From: an uncultured Bacteroidota bacterium
GTDB lineage: Bacteria; Bacteroidota; Bacteroidia; NS11-12g; UBA9320
Assembly: GCA_913056425.1 (NCBI GenBank)
Contig: CAJXLR010000132.1
Location: 1 to 5,688 of the forward strand
Length of the DNA stretch: 5,688 bases
Direction of reading: 5' to 3'
The notes beneath the pieces were generated by a model. It made no database searches. It was not told where the DNA came from and saw nothing but the letters and a program-made list of their open reading frames with translations. Numbering within the stretch: position 1 is the stretch's first letter; each line of letters starts with the position of its first letter. This document shows positions 1 to 5,688 of the stretch, piece by piece. Made by a program: the position numbers and the translations under genes.

Positions 1-398
1 GCCAATGCTGCTCCAATGGCCACAGACAATCCTTGTCCAAGCGAACCCGAAGCAATACGAACTCCCGGCAGGCCTTCATGTGTTGTGGGGTGGCCTTGCA
101 GACGTGAATCAATTAAGCGAAAGGTGTTGAGTTCGTCTACTGGAAAATAGCCCGAGCGCGCTAGTGTGGCATAAAATACAGGCGAAATATGCCCGTTGGA
201 TAAAAAGAAAATATCTTCTCCTGCACCATCCATTGAAAAGGACGGTTGGTGCTTCATATGTTCGAAGAATAGCGCTACAAACAATTCGGTACACCCTAAA
301 GAACCTCCTGGATGTCCCGAGTTCACCTTGTGTACCATGCGCAGGATGTCTCTGCGAATTTGTTGTGCGGTAGCATTGAGTTGCGCGATGTCTGCCAT
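1..398 (-). CDS. tkt: Transketolase, N-terminal subunit (5' part; continues beyond the left edge)
   Basis: Transketolase moves two-carbon ketol units between sugar phosphates in the non-oxidative pentose phosphate pathway, using thiamine diphosphate (ThDP) and Mg2+ in the cytoplasm. The 132 visible residues begin MADIAQLNATAQQIRRDILR and carry the N-terminal family signatures: SGHPGG at 27-32, SNGH at 67-70, QGHP at 101-104 and GSLGQGLS at 118-125. His29, His70 and His103 match the conserved active-site histidines of transketolases. The ATG at 398-396 gives the N-terminus usual for the family. The sequence resembles the Bacteroidota form in which transketolase is split into two polypeptides of roughly 280 and 320 residues; whether it is split here cannot be seen, because the rest lies outside the window. 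It is divergent from tgt across 146 bases. No frameshift or missing residue is visible. The identification as transketolase is secure; the 'subunit' label is inferred from similarity. Confidence 0.95.
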   Translation of the reverse strand, partial: MADIAQLNATAQQIRRDILRMVHKVNSGHPGGSLGCTELFVALFFEHMKHQPSFSMDGAGEDIFFLSNGHISPVFYATLARSGYFPVDELNTFRLIDSRLQGHPTTHEGLPGVRIASGSLGQGLSVAIGAAL

Positions 399-413
399 AA
401 TTAATGGTTTTAA

Positions 414-421
414 CAAAAGTA
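414..421 (-). promoter_or_regulatory. Putative -7 promoter element for the transketolase gene
   Basis: On the minus strand TACTTTTG matches the Bacteroidota -7 consensus TAnnTTTG exactly. It ends 15 bases before the ATG at 398, so transcription would start only about 8-11 bases upstream of the start codon. I see no convincing TTG at the expected -33 distance, so the match rests on one element. No Shine-Dalgarno sequence is present, which is normal for this phylum. Confidence 0.45.
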
Positions 422-501
422 AGAGGTTCTGTAACAGTTGCCATAACTTTAGTTCTAAAATTTATACACGCTTTTTTTAAAGTAATTAACAATAGAAGGA
501 T

Positions 502-529
502 TTGTATCCTGCATTGTTTGATATATTTG
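502..529 (+). promoter_or_regulatory. Putative promoter of the tgt operon (TTG-N17-TAnnTTTG)
   Basis: TTG at 502-504 is followed after 17 bases by TATATTTG at 522-529, an exact fit to the Bacteroidota sigma-factor pattern TTG-N17-23-TAnnTTTG. The -7 element ends 15 bases before the tgt ATG at 545, predicting a leader of about 10 bases. This also argues against any start further upstream in the tgt frame, because such starts would lie before the transcript begins. It is the best-formed promoter in the window. Confidence 0.65.
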
Positions 530-540
530 CTGCAAAGCAA
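527..540. repeat. Small inverted repeat overlapping the tgt promoter
   Basis: TTGCT (527-531) and AGCAA (536-540) form a perfect 5-base inverted repeat around GCAA. The left arm overlaps the end of the -7 element and the right arm ends 4 bases before the tgt start codon. It could be a small operator or chance; most of the left arm would lie upstream of the predicted transcript start, so an RNA hairpin is less likely. Confidence 0.25.
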
Positions 541-544
541 CAGT

Positions 545-1663
545 ATGACCTTTGACCTTTTAGGCACCGACCCACATTCTGAGGCACGAGCAGGGGAGTT
601 GACTACCGATCACGGTACCATAGCCACTCCCATATTTATGCCCGTAGGGACGGCTGGTACAGTAAAAGGAGTGCACCAGCGCGAATTAAAAGAAGACGTA
701 CAACCCGATATCATCCTAGGCAACACCTATCATTTGTATTTGCGTCCGGGTACTGACATTTTAGAAAAGGCCGGTGGGATACATAAGTTTATGAATTGGG
801 ATCGTAATATCCTGACAGACAGTGGGGGATACCAGGTTTATTCCATTAGTGATCAGCGTAAGATTAAAGAGGAAGGGGTGATGTTTCAGAGTCACATAGA
901 CGGCTCGAGACACCTATTCACACCCGAAAATGTTATCGATATTCAGCGCAGTATTGGCGCAGATATAATTATGGCGTTCGACGAGTGCACGCCATACCCA
1001 TGTGACTACGACTATGCGGCTAAGTCTATGAGAATGACTCATAGGTGGCTGGATCGTTGTTTTGAACAGATGGACAATACGGAGCCTAAATATGGCCATG
1101 AGCAAAGTCTTTTTCCCATTGTTCAAGGGAGCGTTTATCCTGAACTAAGAAAACAATCAGCCGAATACATTGCATCCAAGGAAGCCAATGGATATGCAAT
1201 TGGCGGACTGAGTGTAGGGGAACCTCACGAAGACATGTACAGCATGACCGACTTGGTGTGTAGTATTTTACCTTCAGATAAACCCAGATACTTGATGGGA
1301 GTTGGTACACCTGCAAACCTGTTGGAGTGCATAGCACTTGGGGTGGATATGTTTGATTGTGTAATGCCAACGCGCAATGCAAGAAATGGGCAACTGTTTA
1401 CAAAAGATGGAATCATCAACATCCGAAACAAAAAGTGGGAAAACGACTTTTCACCAATCGACGATGTGCTTACGCCCGATTATTCAAAGGCTTATTTACG
1501 ACACTTAACGATTTCTAAGGAGCTTTTAGGGGCTCAAATAGCTAGCACACATAATCTGTCTTTTTATTTGTGGTTGATGCGAGAAGCACGAAAACATATC
1601 ACAGAAGGCGACTTTGCCGAATGGAAGAATCAAATGGTTAAAAAGGTATCAACAAAACTGTAA
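545..1663 (+). CDS. tgt: tRNA-guanine(34) transglycosylase (queuine/preQ1 tRNA-ribosyltransferase)
   Basis: Tgt swaps guanine-34 in the anticodon of tRNAs for Asp, Asn, His and Tyr with the queuosine precursor preQ1. The protein has 372 residues, close to the family norm. Visible signatures are MPVGTAGTVKG (32-42), TDSGGYQ (91-97, with Asp92), MAFDECTPYPC (143-153, with Asp146), GGLSVGE (220-226) and MFDCVMPTRNARNG (269-282, with Asp271 matching the catalytic nucleophile). Cys148 and Val224 correspond to positions associated with bacterial preQ1 use (Cys158 and Val233 in the Zymomonas enzyme). The zinc motif CxCxxC expected before YSKAYLRHL is absent: that stretch reads DDVLTPD and is about four residues shorter, although the fourth ligand-like His336 remains. 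As I recall, other Bacteroidota Tgts share this loss. The ATG at 545 is chosen because homology begins there; the frame is open for 47 more codons upstream, but their residues look non-homologous and lie before the predicted promoter. It is the first gene of a tight operon, and its stop overlaps the next start. Confidence 0.96.
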   Translation: MTFDLLGTDPHSEARAGELTTDHGTIATPIFMPVGTAGTVKGVHQRELKEDVQPDIILGNTYHLYLRPGTDILEKAGGIHKFMNWDRNILTDSGGYQVYSISDQRKIKEEGVMFQSHIDGSRHLFTPENVIDIQRSIGADIIMAFDECTPYPCDYDYAAKSMRMTHRWLDRCFEQMDNTEPKYGHEQSLFPIVQGSVYPELRKQSAEYIASKEANGYAIGGLSVGEPHEDMYSMTDLVCSILPSDKPRYLMGVGTPANLLECIALGVDMFDCVMPTRNARNGQLFTKDGIINIRNKKWENDFSPIDDVLTPDYSKAYLRHLTISKELLGAQIASTHNLSFYLWLMREARKHITEGDFAEWKNQMVKKVSTKL

Positions 1664-2025
1664 TGGATCCGAAAGAATTATACATCAAAACAAAGACTTT
1701 GTCCAAAGCATGCCTTAAGGTAGCGCTTGTTCTTCCCCACGATAGTCAATTAGCAACTTTTGCGAGAGTGGAATTGGTGCGACATGCCTCAGAACTTGGA
1801 ATTAAGACACGAGGCCTATTGGTGGGGCAGCTAGGTGAGGTTTTCGTAGAGCGATTGAGTAAGGCTGCAGATTCGTGTAATGGATGTGGTTACTGGCTGC
1901 AAGTGGTTTTGGAGGATAAAGTTTTGGATAAACCGGAAATCCTTGAACCCCTCATTCAGGAATGTGATGCCTTGTCAAAAATGTTCCTTACCGCACTGAA
2001 AAGCGCTAAAAATAAAATGGAATAG
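1663..2025 (+). CDS. Four-helix-bundle protein (S23 / 23S rRNA intervening-sequence protein-like)
   Basis: This is a 120-residue, largely helical protein without a signal peptide or membrane segment. Its pattern fits the small four-helix-bundle family (S23-like, PF05635 type): predicted helices at about 4-24, 29-54, 56-86 and 91-117, a family-like 'YWL' in the third helix (77-79), and a Leu-rich last helix. The third helix carries Cys72 and Cys75 as CNGC; the other cysteines are 17 and 101. The molecular role of standalone members is unclear. Relatives occur in rRNA intervening sequences and as accessory proteins of diversity-generating retroelements, but no reverse transcriptase or repeat cassette is present here. 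The ATG overlaps the tgt stop as TAATG, implying translational coupling, and the permease follows after 5 bases, so all three should be co-transcribed. The reading frame is secure from its placement; the family assignment comes from pattern and is moderate. Confidence 0.75.
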   Translation: MDPKELYIKTKTLSKACLKVALVLPHDSQLATFARVELVRHASELGIKTRGLLVGQLGEVFVERLSKAADSCNGCGYWLQVVLEDKVLDKPEILEPLIQECDALSKMFLTALKSAKNKME

Positions 2026-2030
2026 TACTG

Positions 2031-3113
2031 ATGTTGCGCAAGATAGACTGGTACATTATTAGAAAGTTCCTGCTGAGTTTTGCGCTCACTTTAGGTCTGT
2101 TTACGGTTATTATCATAGTTTTTGATGTTGCCGAAAAGATTGACGACTTCGTTGAAAAACAGACCCCTTTTAACGAGATAATTTTCGATTACTATCTCAA
2201 CTTTGTTCCGTTCCTTCTCAATCTGTTCAGTCCAATTTTCGTATTTATTACGGTTATATTCTTTACATCGAAGATGGCCGATAAATCTGAGTTTGTAGCG
2301 ATTTTGTCCGGTGGGGTTTCGTACCTAAGGATTTTGCGACCATACATGCTTGCGGCTTTTGTAATTGGAGCATTTTCATTTATGCTAAATGCGTGGATAA
2401 TACCCAGGGCGGATAAAGAGCGAGTCGAATTTGAGAACCGGTATACCCGTGATTTAGAAAAAGAATACAAACAGAACATTAAGCAGCAGATTAAACCCGG
2501 CATGATTATGACGCTGCAGAGCTTTAACTATTTAGATAGTTTTGGTTACAAGATTCAGCTCGAACACGTTGAAGACGGTGTATTAAAATCAAGATTGTTC
2601 GGGGACAAGATTCGTTGGAATGAAGAGAAGCAAACCTGGCGTATAGCGAACTATCGGATACGAGAGTTTTTACCGGACGGACAAGAGAGATTGTTGTCGG
2701 GTCCATACCTTGATACCATGGTCCCGTTTAATCCGGATGATTTTTTCAGAAGACAAGAAGATGTGCAATCATTCAATATGGATGAGTTGGATCAATATAT
2801 CCAACTGGAAAAAGATCGTGGAACGGCGCAGACATTTTTTTATCAGACCGAGAAACATAGGAGGTATGCCAGTCCGTTTTCTATGTTGGTTCTTACCTTT
2901 ATTGGAGTTTGTGTCTCGTCGGCCAAGGTTAGGAGAGGGGTAGGAAAAAACCTTGCCAAAGGTATTTTGATTAGTTTCTTCTATCTGTTTGTTCTCCAGT
3001 TCTTTACGAGTATGGGGACCAAAGGTTCATTGGATCCATTCCTTTCAGTTTGGATACCCAATATTGCCTTCTCCTTTGTAGCGGCGTACCTCTACTTCAA
3101 GGCTCAGAAGTAA
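2031..3113 (+). CDS. LptF/LptG-family permease (YjgP/YjgQ), LPS export
   Basis: LptF and LptG are the inner-membrane partners of the LptB ATPase in the LptB2FG transporter, which extracts lipopolysaccharide from the inner membrane and feeds it to LptC/LptA on its way to the outer membrane. The 360 residues have the family layout: an N-terminal MLRKIDWYIIRKFL, transmembrane segments at about 13-33, 55-80 and 100-124, a soluble periplasmic beta-jellyroll-like region at about 125-275, and three more transmembrane segments at about 280-297, 308-328 and 335-356. The length is normal for the family. Bacteroidota carry more than one paralogue, and the sequence alone does not say whether this is LptF or LptG. 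It lies 5 bases after the four-helix-bundle gene and ends the operon. An LptF/LptG-type permease beside tgt is, as I recall, a recurring arrangement in Bacteroidota. There are no signs of truncation. Confidence 0.93.
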   Translation: MLRKIDWYIIRKFLLSFALTLGLFTVIIIVFDVAEKIDDFVEKQTPFNEIIFDYYLNFVPFLLNLFSPIFVFITVIFFTSKMADKSEFVAILSGGVSYLRILRPYMLAAFVIGAFSFMLNAWIIPRADKERVEFENRYTRDLEKEYKQNIKQQIKPGMIMTLQSFNYLDSFGYKIQLEHVEDGVLKSRLFGDKIRWNEEKQTWRIANYRIREFLPDGQERLLSGPYLDTMVPFNPDDFFRRQEDVQSFNMDELDQYIQLEKDRGTAQTFFYQTEKHRRYASPFSMLVLTFIGVCVSSAKVRRGVGKNLAKGILISFFYLFVLQFFTSMGTKGSLDPFLSVWIPNIAFSFVAAYLYFKAQK

Positions 3114-3298
3114 GGGCAATCACTCGAGGTGCTCGAAATTCTTCGTTCGGAGATTATGACCAAACAGACTTTGAGAACTGGTTAAAATGGCCGAGGGAAG
3201 CCAACAATCCCCTCCCCGTTGAAAGTTAACATCAAATCATGGTTCACAGCAGACAATCCTCCATAAGAGGTTGATGGCCCACCTCAAGCAGGTGATTG
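3114..3298. other. Convergent intergenic region with weak hairpins
   Basis: These 185 bases separate the stops of the permease operon and the beta-helix gene. Short inverted repeats are present: TCGAG-gtg-CTCGA at 3124-3136, ten bases after the permease stop; GAGGGA with TCCCCTC at 3193-3214, needing one bulged base; and CACCT-caagc-AGGTG at 3280-3294. None is followed by a clear T-run on its strand, so no standard intrinsic terminator can be named. A start-less open frame also crosses the region up to a TAA near 3227-3229. I see no RNA gene. Confidence 0.5.
3280..3294 (-). terminator. Weak candidate hairpin after the beta-helix gene
   Basis: On the minus strand, a 5-base-pair stem (CACCT / AGGTG) with a 5-base loop begins 4 bases after the TAG of the beta-helix gene. 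Its position fits a terminator, but the stem is short and no U-tract follows, so it may be chance or a 3'-end stabiliser. Confidence 0.25.
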
Positions 3299-5311
3299 CT
3301 ATTTGACAATGCCTACTTTCTCAGTTGAAACAAGGCTGCCTTTTCTTTTCACTTTGACATAGATGCCATTTGGCACAAACTGTGGTTGCTGGTCAGAAGT
3401 TGTTGTAATCAGTTTTTTACCACTCAAACTGTACCAGGTAACCTCGCCAGTAAAGCTTTCGTTGCGCTTCGTTAGTTCGGCTATAGCCAACCTGTTGTGG
3501 TCAAGTACAACTCGAACGGGTTTCGAGTCAATGGTGCTTCCGTAAAAGTCAACATAACGCACTTTGTAAAAAAGACTTGCCGCTTTGTGGTTGTAGTTGT
3601 AGTCGCGAAAGTTCAGACTCTCGAGTCCTTTCGACGGTACGTAGTTCATACCTCCAACACGCGTATATTCATTCCCGGTTTCAGATCTCAAGATTTCGAA
3701 TTTTTCACATTCTTCGAGTATGTTCATCGCCCACTTTAGCAGTACACCGTTTTCATCCTTTTCCACTTGGACTGTTTTGAATTTTGGACCAAGATCAACA
3801 TCAAACTCATATGGAATGGTAAATATGTTTTTCTTGTCGCGCATATGGGCGTCGTTTGTGATTTTGTTGTACTCCGCCGGGTATCCAATGAATGGGAATA
3901 TACTAGATTCAATGAACGATGGCTGCGTACTCAAGTATAACGAGGTAATCATGCTGGTTACCTCACTTGGTATCATCGTCCCATTTTTGTTGTTTCCATA
4001 TTCATAATGATCACGGCCACATAATTGATACAAACCTTTGGGGAATGGCACAAAACCATTTGAAGAAGTTCCAGTTCCGGTAATTTCATTGCCAATAAAT
4101 ATCTGTTGGTCTGATGCCGGTTTACAGTTCATAAAGATACCGGCATTTTGAACACGGTTGCGCAAGAAGACATTGCCCGGGCCATTGATGCCATGGGAGT
4201 TATCTATCACTAAGTTTTGCAAGACATTGCCTTCAACCAAATTCTTGAACGGATAATTCCCGTGGAGAACGATATCACCTGCAAAATCAGATGGACTAAA
4301 AACACCAGTCCAGTGTGCATTTTTGGAATAGTTGTAAGCTACAATATTTCCATTGGGACCTGCTTGGAACAATATCGAATGACGTAGATGATTGAATATG
4401 TTGTTTTCAACAATACAGTTACTCGAGGTGAACGAGAGAACTACCCCATAAGCTTTTCCACCACCACCGTATGAAAAGCCGTTGGTGAAGTAAGAATTCT
4501 CAATCCGGTTACCGTATGAGTAAGTATTGTTTATGTGCGAGAAGTTGCAAGAGTCTGAATAGACTCCAGATACCAATGCGTTCTTCACATAGCGGAAATG
4601 AATATTGCTGGTTTGTCCAGCAGTTGCGTCCATTCGGATTATTTTTAGGTTCGCTATACCAATGTTTTCAATTGGAATCACTTTGATTAATTCTGCCCGA
4701 TCGTCTTTGCTAATTTTAATACGCAGTTCATCGCTAATTTGGAATCGACTTCCATCGGCATTTACAATCGTTGATAGCTGTCCAATACTTCCTTTTGCCC
4801 ATGATGAGCTGGTTTTTAGGCTGTCAAACAACCTTATGTGAACGAGATCTCCATCGTTAAGAAATTCATTGTTTGATGAAACTGTGTTTTCGCCCGGATA
4901 CGCATCTTCGGTAATGGGAGTCCATTGTGCGAAGGTTTGACCGTTGGCTTGGATCAGGTGACCGGAACCATTTAAGTTAAACTTCAGGGTTGTTTGTTCA
5001 CTGCCGTCTCCAGCTAGGATTTGGTTTGAAGTAAGGTTGATTGTTTGAGTTAAATAGTATGTCCCTTTCGGAAAATATATGATTGCTCCTGTTTGTCGCG
5101 AGTTTTCGAGTGCAAGCTGCACGTATTTATCACAAGACTCTTGACCTGTCGCATCGGCACCTAAGCTCTTTACGTTTACTACATTTTTTTGGTCGATTTG
5201 GATTGTGTGATTGACTGATTTCCAGTCGGTTGACTGGTCTTTGGGGATGCTTTGAGCAAAAGATAGCGCATAGCATGCCAGTATAGCATAGGTAGTAGAT
5301 ATAGCTTTCAT
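3299..5311 (-). CDS. Secreted right-handed beta-helix protein, pectate-lyase-like, with T9SS type A sorting domain
   Basis: This 670-residue protein is predicted to be exported. In order: a signal peptide with likely cleavage after SFA at 17-19; a pectate-lyase-superfamily N-terminus (about 42-110) with VVNVKSLGADATG, IIYFPKGTYYL and ILAGDGSEQTTL; parallel beta-helix coils (about 215-415) rich in Asn-containing turns such as NRIENSYF, CIVENNIF, LVEGNVL and VFLRNRV; a loop ending FPFIGYP (472-478); an FN3-like domain (about 513-603) with KFEILRSE and FYKVRYVDFYGS; and a type A T9SS C-terminal domain (about 604-670) with YSLSGKKL and PNGIYVKV. This suggests passage through Sec and the type IX system to the surface or medium. 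The fold is typical of polysaccharide lyases and hydrolases, but no catalytic residues can be assigned and the substrate is unknown. The ATG at 5311-5309 is preferred over one 20 codons upstream because the signal peptide begins there and the promoter element lies inside the extension. It is a single-gene unit, convergent with the permease operon and divergent from sucC. Confidence 0.9.
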   Translation of the reverse strand: MKAISTTYAILACYALSFAQSIPKDQSTDWKSVNHTIQIDQKNVVNVKSLGADATGQESCDKYVQLALENSRQTGAIIYFPKGTYYLTQTINLTSNQILAGDGSEQTTLKFNLNGSGHLIQANGQTFAQWTPITEDAYPGENTVSSNNEFLNDGDLVHIRLFDSLKTSSSWAKGSIGQLSTIVNADGSRFQISDELRIKISKDDRAELIKVIPIENIGIANLKIIRMDATAGQTSNIHFRYVKNALVSGVYSDSCNFSHINNTYSYGNRIENSYFTNGFSYGGGGKAYGVVLSFTSSNCIVENNIFNHLRHSILFQAGPNGNIVAYNYSKNAHWTGVFSPSDFAGDIVLHGNYPFKNLVEGNVLQNLVIDNSHGINGPGNVFLRNRVQNAGIFMNCKPASDQQIFIGNEITGTGTSSNGFVPFPKGLYQLCGRDHYEYGNNKNGTMIPSEVTSMITSLYLSTQPSFIESSIFPFIGYPAEYNKITNDAHMRDKKNIFTIPYEFDVDLGPKFKTVQVEKDENGVLLKWAMNILEECEKFEILRSETGNEYTRVGGMNYVPSKGLESLNFRDYNYNHKAASLFYKVRYVDFYGSTIDSKPVRVVLDHNRLAIAELTKRNESFTGEVTWYSLSGKKLITTTSDQQPQFVPNGIYVKVKRKGSLVSTEKVGIVK

Positions 5312-5316
5312 CGCAG

Positions 5317-5324
5317 CAAAAGTA
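5317..5324 (-). promoter_or_regulatory. Putative -7 element for the beta-helix gene
   Basis: On the minus strand TACTTTTG matches TAnnTTTG and is identical to the element before the transketolase gene. It ends only 5 bases before the ATG at 5311, so a transcript started here would be essentially leaderless. No TTG lies 17-23 bases upstream; the nearest is about 11 bases away. A real promoter further upstream remains possible. Confidence 0.35.
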
Positions 5325-5375
5325 TGTGGCTTCCACAAAATATCCGCATATAAAATGTCATATTTCCACATCTAA

Positions 5376-5398
5376 GACAAAAATGTCCCAATTTGGGA
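5376..5398. promoter_or_regulatory. Overlapping inverted repeats, possible operator
   Basis: GACA-N4-TGTC at 5376-5387 overlaps by two bases a perfect 13-base inverted repeat, TCCCAA-T-TTGGGA, at 5386-5398. They lie between the divergent beta-helix gene (about 75 bases from its ATG) and sucC (about 92 bases from its ATG), where a regulator of either gene could bind. No T-run follows that would suggest a terminator. The site matches no operator I recognise. Confidence 0.4.
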
Positions 5399-5465
5399 AT
5401 ATGTAGGAGTGAAAGTGCTGTTAAAAAGTTCCCGAATGTTGTTTTCTGTGGGGGGCGAAAACTGT

Positions 5466-5473
5466 TATTTTTG
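5466..5473 (+). promoter_or_regulatory. Putative -7 promoter element for sucC
   Basis: TATTTTTG matches TAnnTTTG exactly and ends 17 bases before the sucC ATG, predicting a leader of about 10-12 bases. A TTG at 5439-5441 lies 24 bases upstream of the element, one base more than the usual 17-23 spacing, and is a plausible -33 partner. A run of six G (5450-5455) sits in the spacer. Confidence 0.55.
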
Positions 5474-5490
5474 CCGACAAAACAGAGAGC

Positions 5491-5688
5491 ATGAACATTC
5501 ACGAGTATCAAGCGAAAGAAATCCTTAAAACATACGGAGTTGCGGTTCAAGAAGGTGTTGTCTTAGACGACGCTGCAGCAACCGAAGAGAACGTTAAAAA
5601 GCTTCAAGCTGAGACCGGAACCGATTGGGTGGTTGTAAAAGCGCAAATTCATGCTGGTGGTCGTGGAAAAGGAGGCGGAGTGAAGCTT
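5491..5688 (+). CDS. sucC: Succinyl-CoA ligase (ADP/GDP-forming) beta subunit (5' part; runs off the right edge)
   Basis: SucC is the nucleotide-binding beta subunit of succinyl-CoA synthetase, which interconverts succinyl-CoA and succinate with substrate-level phosphorylation in the TCA cycle. The 66 visible residues begin MNIHEYQAKEILKTYGV, the hallmark N-terminus of the family, and include the ATP-grasp segment VVVKAQIHAGGRGKGGGVKL at 47-66, whose lysine (50) and GGRGK (56-60) belong to the nucleotide-binding region. The ATG at 5491 is the only sensible start and has no Shine-Dalgarno sequence, with a TAnnTTTG element just upstream. The gene is divergent from the beta-helix gene. Roughly the last five-sixths of a typical ~390-400-residue protein lie beyond the window, so intactness cannot be judged. 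Confidence 0.96.
   Translation, partial: MNIHEYQAKEILKTYGVAVQEGVVLDDAAATEENVKKLQAETGTDWVVVKAQIHAGGRGKGGGVKL

Noticed and set aside
404..544. N-terminal extension of tgt by 47 codons to an upstream ATG
   Set aside because: Homology to Tgt starts at MTFDLLGTDP (545), the extra residues look like translated intergenic DNA, and the best promoter lies at 502-529, downstream of that ATG.
399..544. preQ1 riboswitch upstream of tgt
   Set aside because: The predicted leader is about 10 bases, and I see no preQ1-type hairpin with an A-rich tail. The region is fully used by two divergent promoters.
1663..2025. Diversity-generating retroelement accessory protein (Avd-like)
   Set aside because: The protein shares a four-helix-bundle look, but no reverse transcriptase, template repeat or variable repeat is present, and the operon is housekeeping.
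3363..4841. Plus-strand open frames opposite the beta-helix gene
   Set aside because: They are short, mutually overlapping, show no recognisable domains, and lie antisense to a long well-supported gene.
5267..5285. Lipoprotein signal (Ile-Leu-Ala-Cys, residues 10-13) in the beta-helix protein
   Set aside because: Cleavage there would leave a 12-residue signal with too short a hydrophobic core, and a standard signal peptidase I site (SFA) follows. A T9SS sorting domain also argues against a lipoprotein.
5312..5371. Longer start of the beta-helix protein, 20 codons upstream
   Set aside because: A normal signal peptide begins at the internal Met (5311); the upstream residues would bury it, and the promoter-like element at 5317-5324 lies within the extension.
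1..5688. CRISPR arrays, tRNA or rRNA genes, insertion sequences
   Set aside because: No regularly spaced repeats, cloverleaf-like segments, transposase reading frames or terminal inverted repeats were seen on either strand.

Overview
The window looks like chromosomal DNA from a member of the Bacteroidota, probably a marine or environmental flavobacterium-like lineage. The evidence is a transketolase that begins like the split (N-terminal subunit) form, a tRNA-guanine transglycosylase of the Bacteroidota type without the usual zinc cysteines, a secreted protein ending in a type IX secretion (T9SS) sorting domain, TAnnTTTG promoter elements, and start codons without Shine-Dalgarno sequences. 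The assignment below phylum level is inference. Base composition looks even throughout, and I see no mobile element, CRISPR array, tRNA or rRNA.

Layout. Left edge (1-398, minus): the first 132 codons of a transketolase N-terminal subunit, running out of the window. Positions 399-544: a short divergent promoter region. Positions 545-3113 (plus): a compact three-gene operon of tgt (queuosine modification of tRNA), a small four-helix-bundle protein whose start overlaps the tgt stop by one base, and an LptF/LptG-family permease (LPS export) 5 bases further on. Positions 3114-3298: a convergent intergenic region with only weak hairpins. Positions 3299-5311 (minus): a 670-residue secreted right-handed beta-helix protein with a pectate-lyase-like N-terminus, an FN3-like domain and a T9SS type A C-terminal domain. 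Positions 5312-5490: a divergent regulatory region with overlapping inverted repeats. Positions 5491-5688 (plus): the first 66 codons of sucC, running off the right edge.

How they fit. Most of this is housekeeping: pentose phosphate pathway, tRNA modification, outer-membrane biogenesis and the TCA cycle. The beta-helix gene is the one accessory-looking element: a single-gene unit between two housekeeping units, probably exported to the cell surface or medium to act on or bind a polysaccharide. I found no convincing undescribed multi-gene system. The points most worth a second look are the zinc-ligand loss in Tgt, the four-helix-bundle gene coupled between tgt and the permease, the substrate of the beta-helix protein, the recurring promoter-to-start spacing that predicts very short leaders, and the inverted repeats between the beta-helix gene and sucC.
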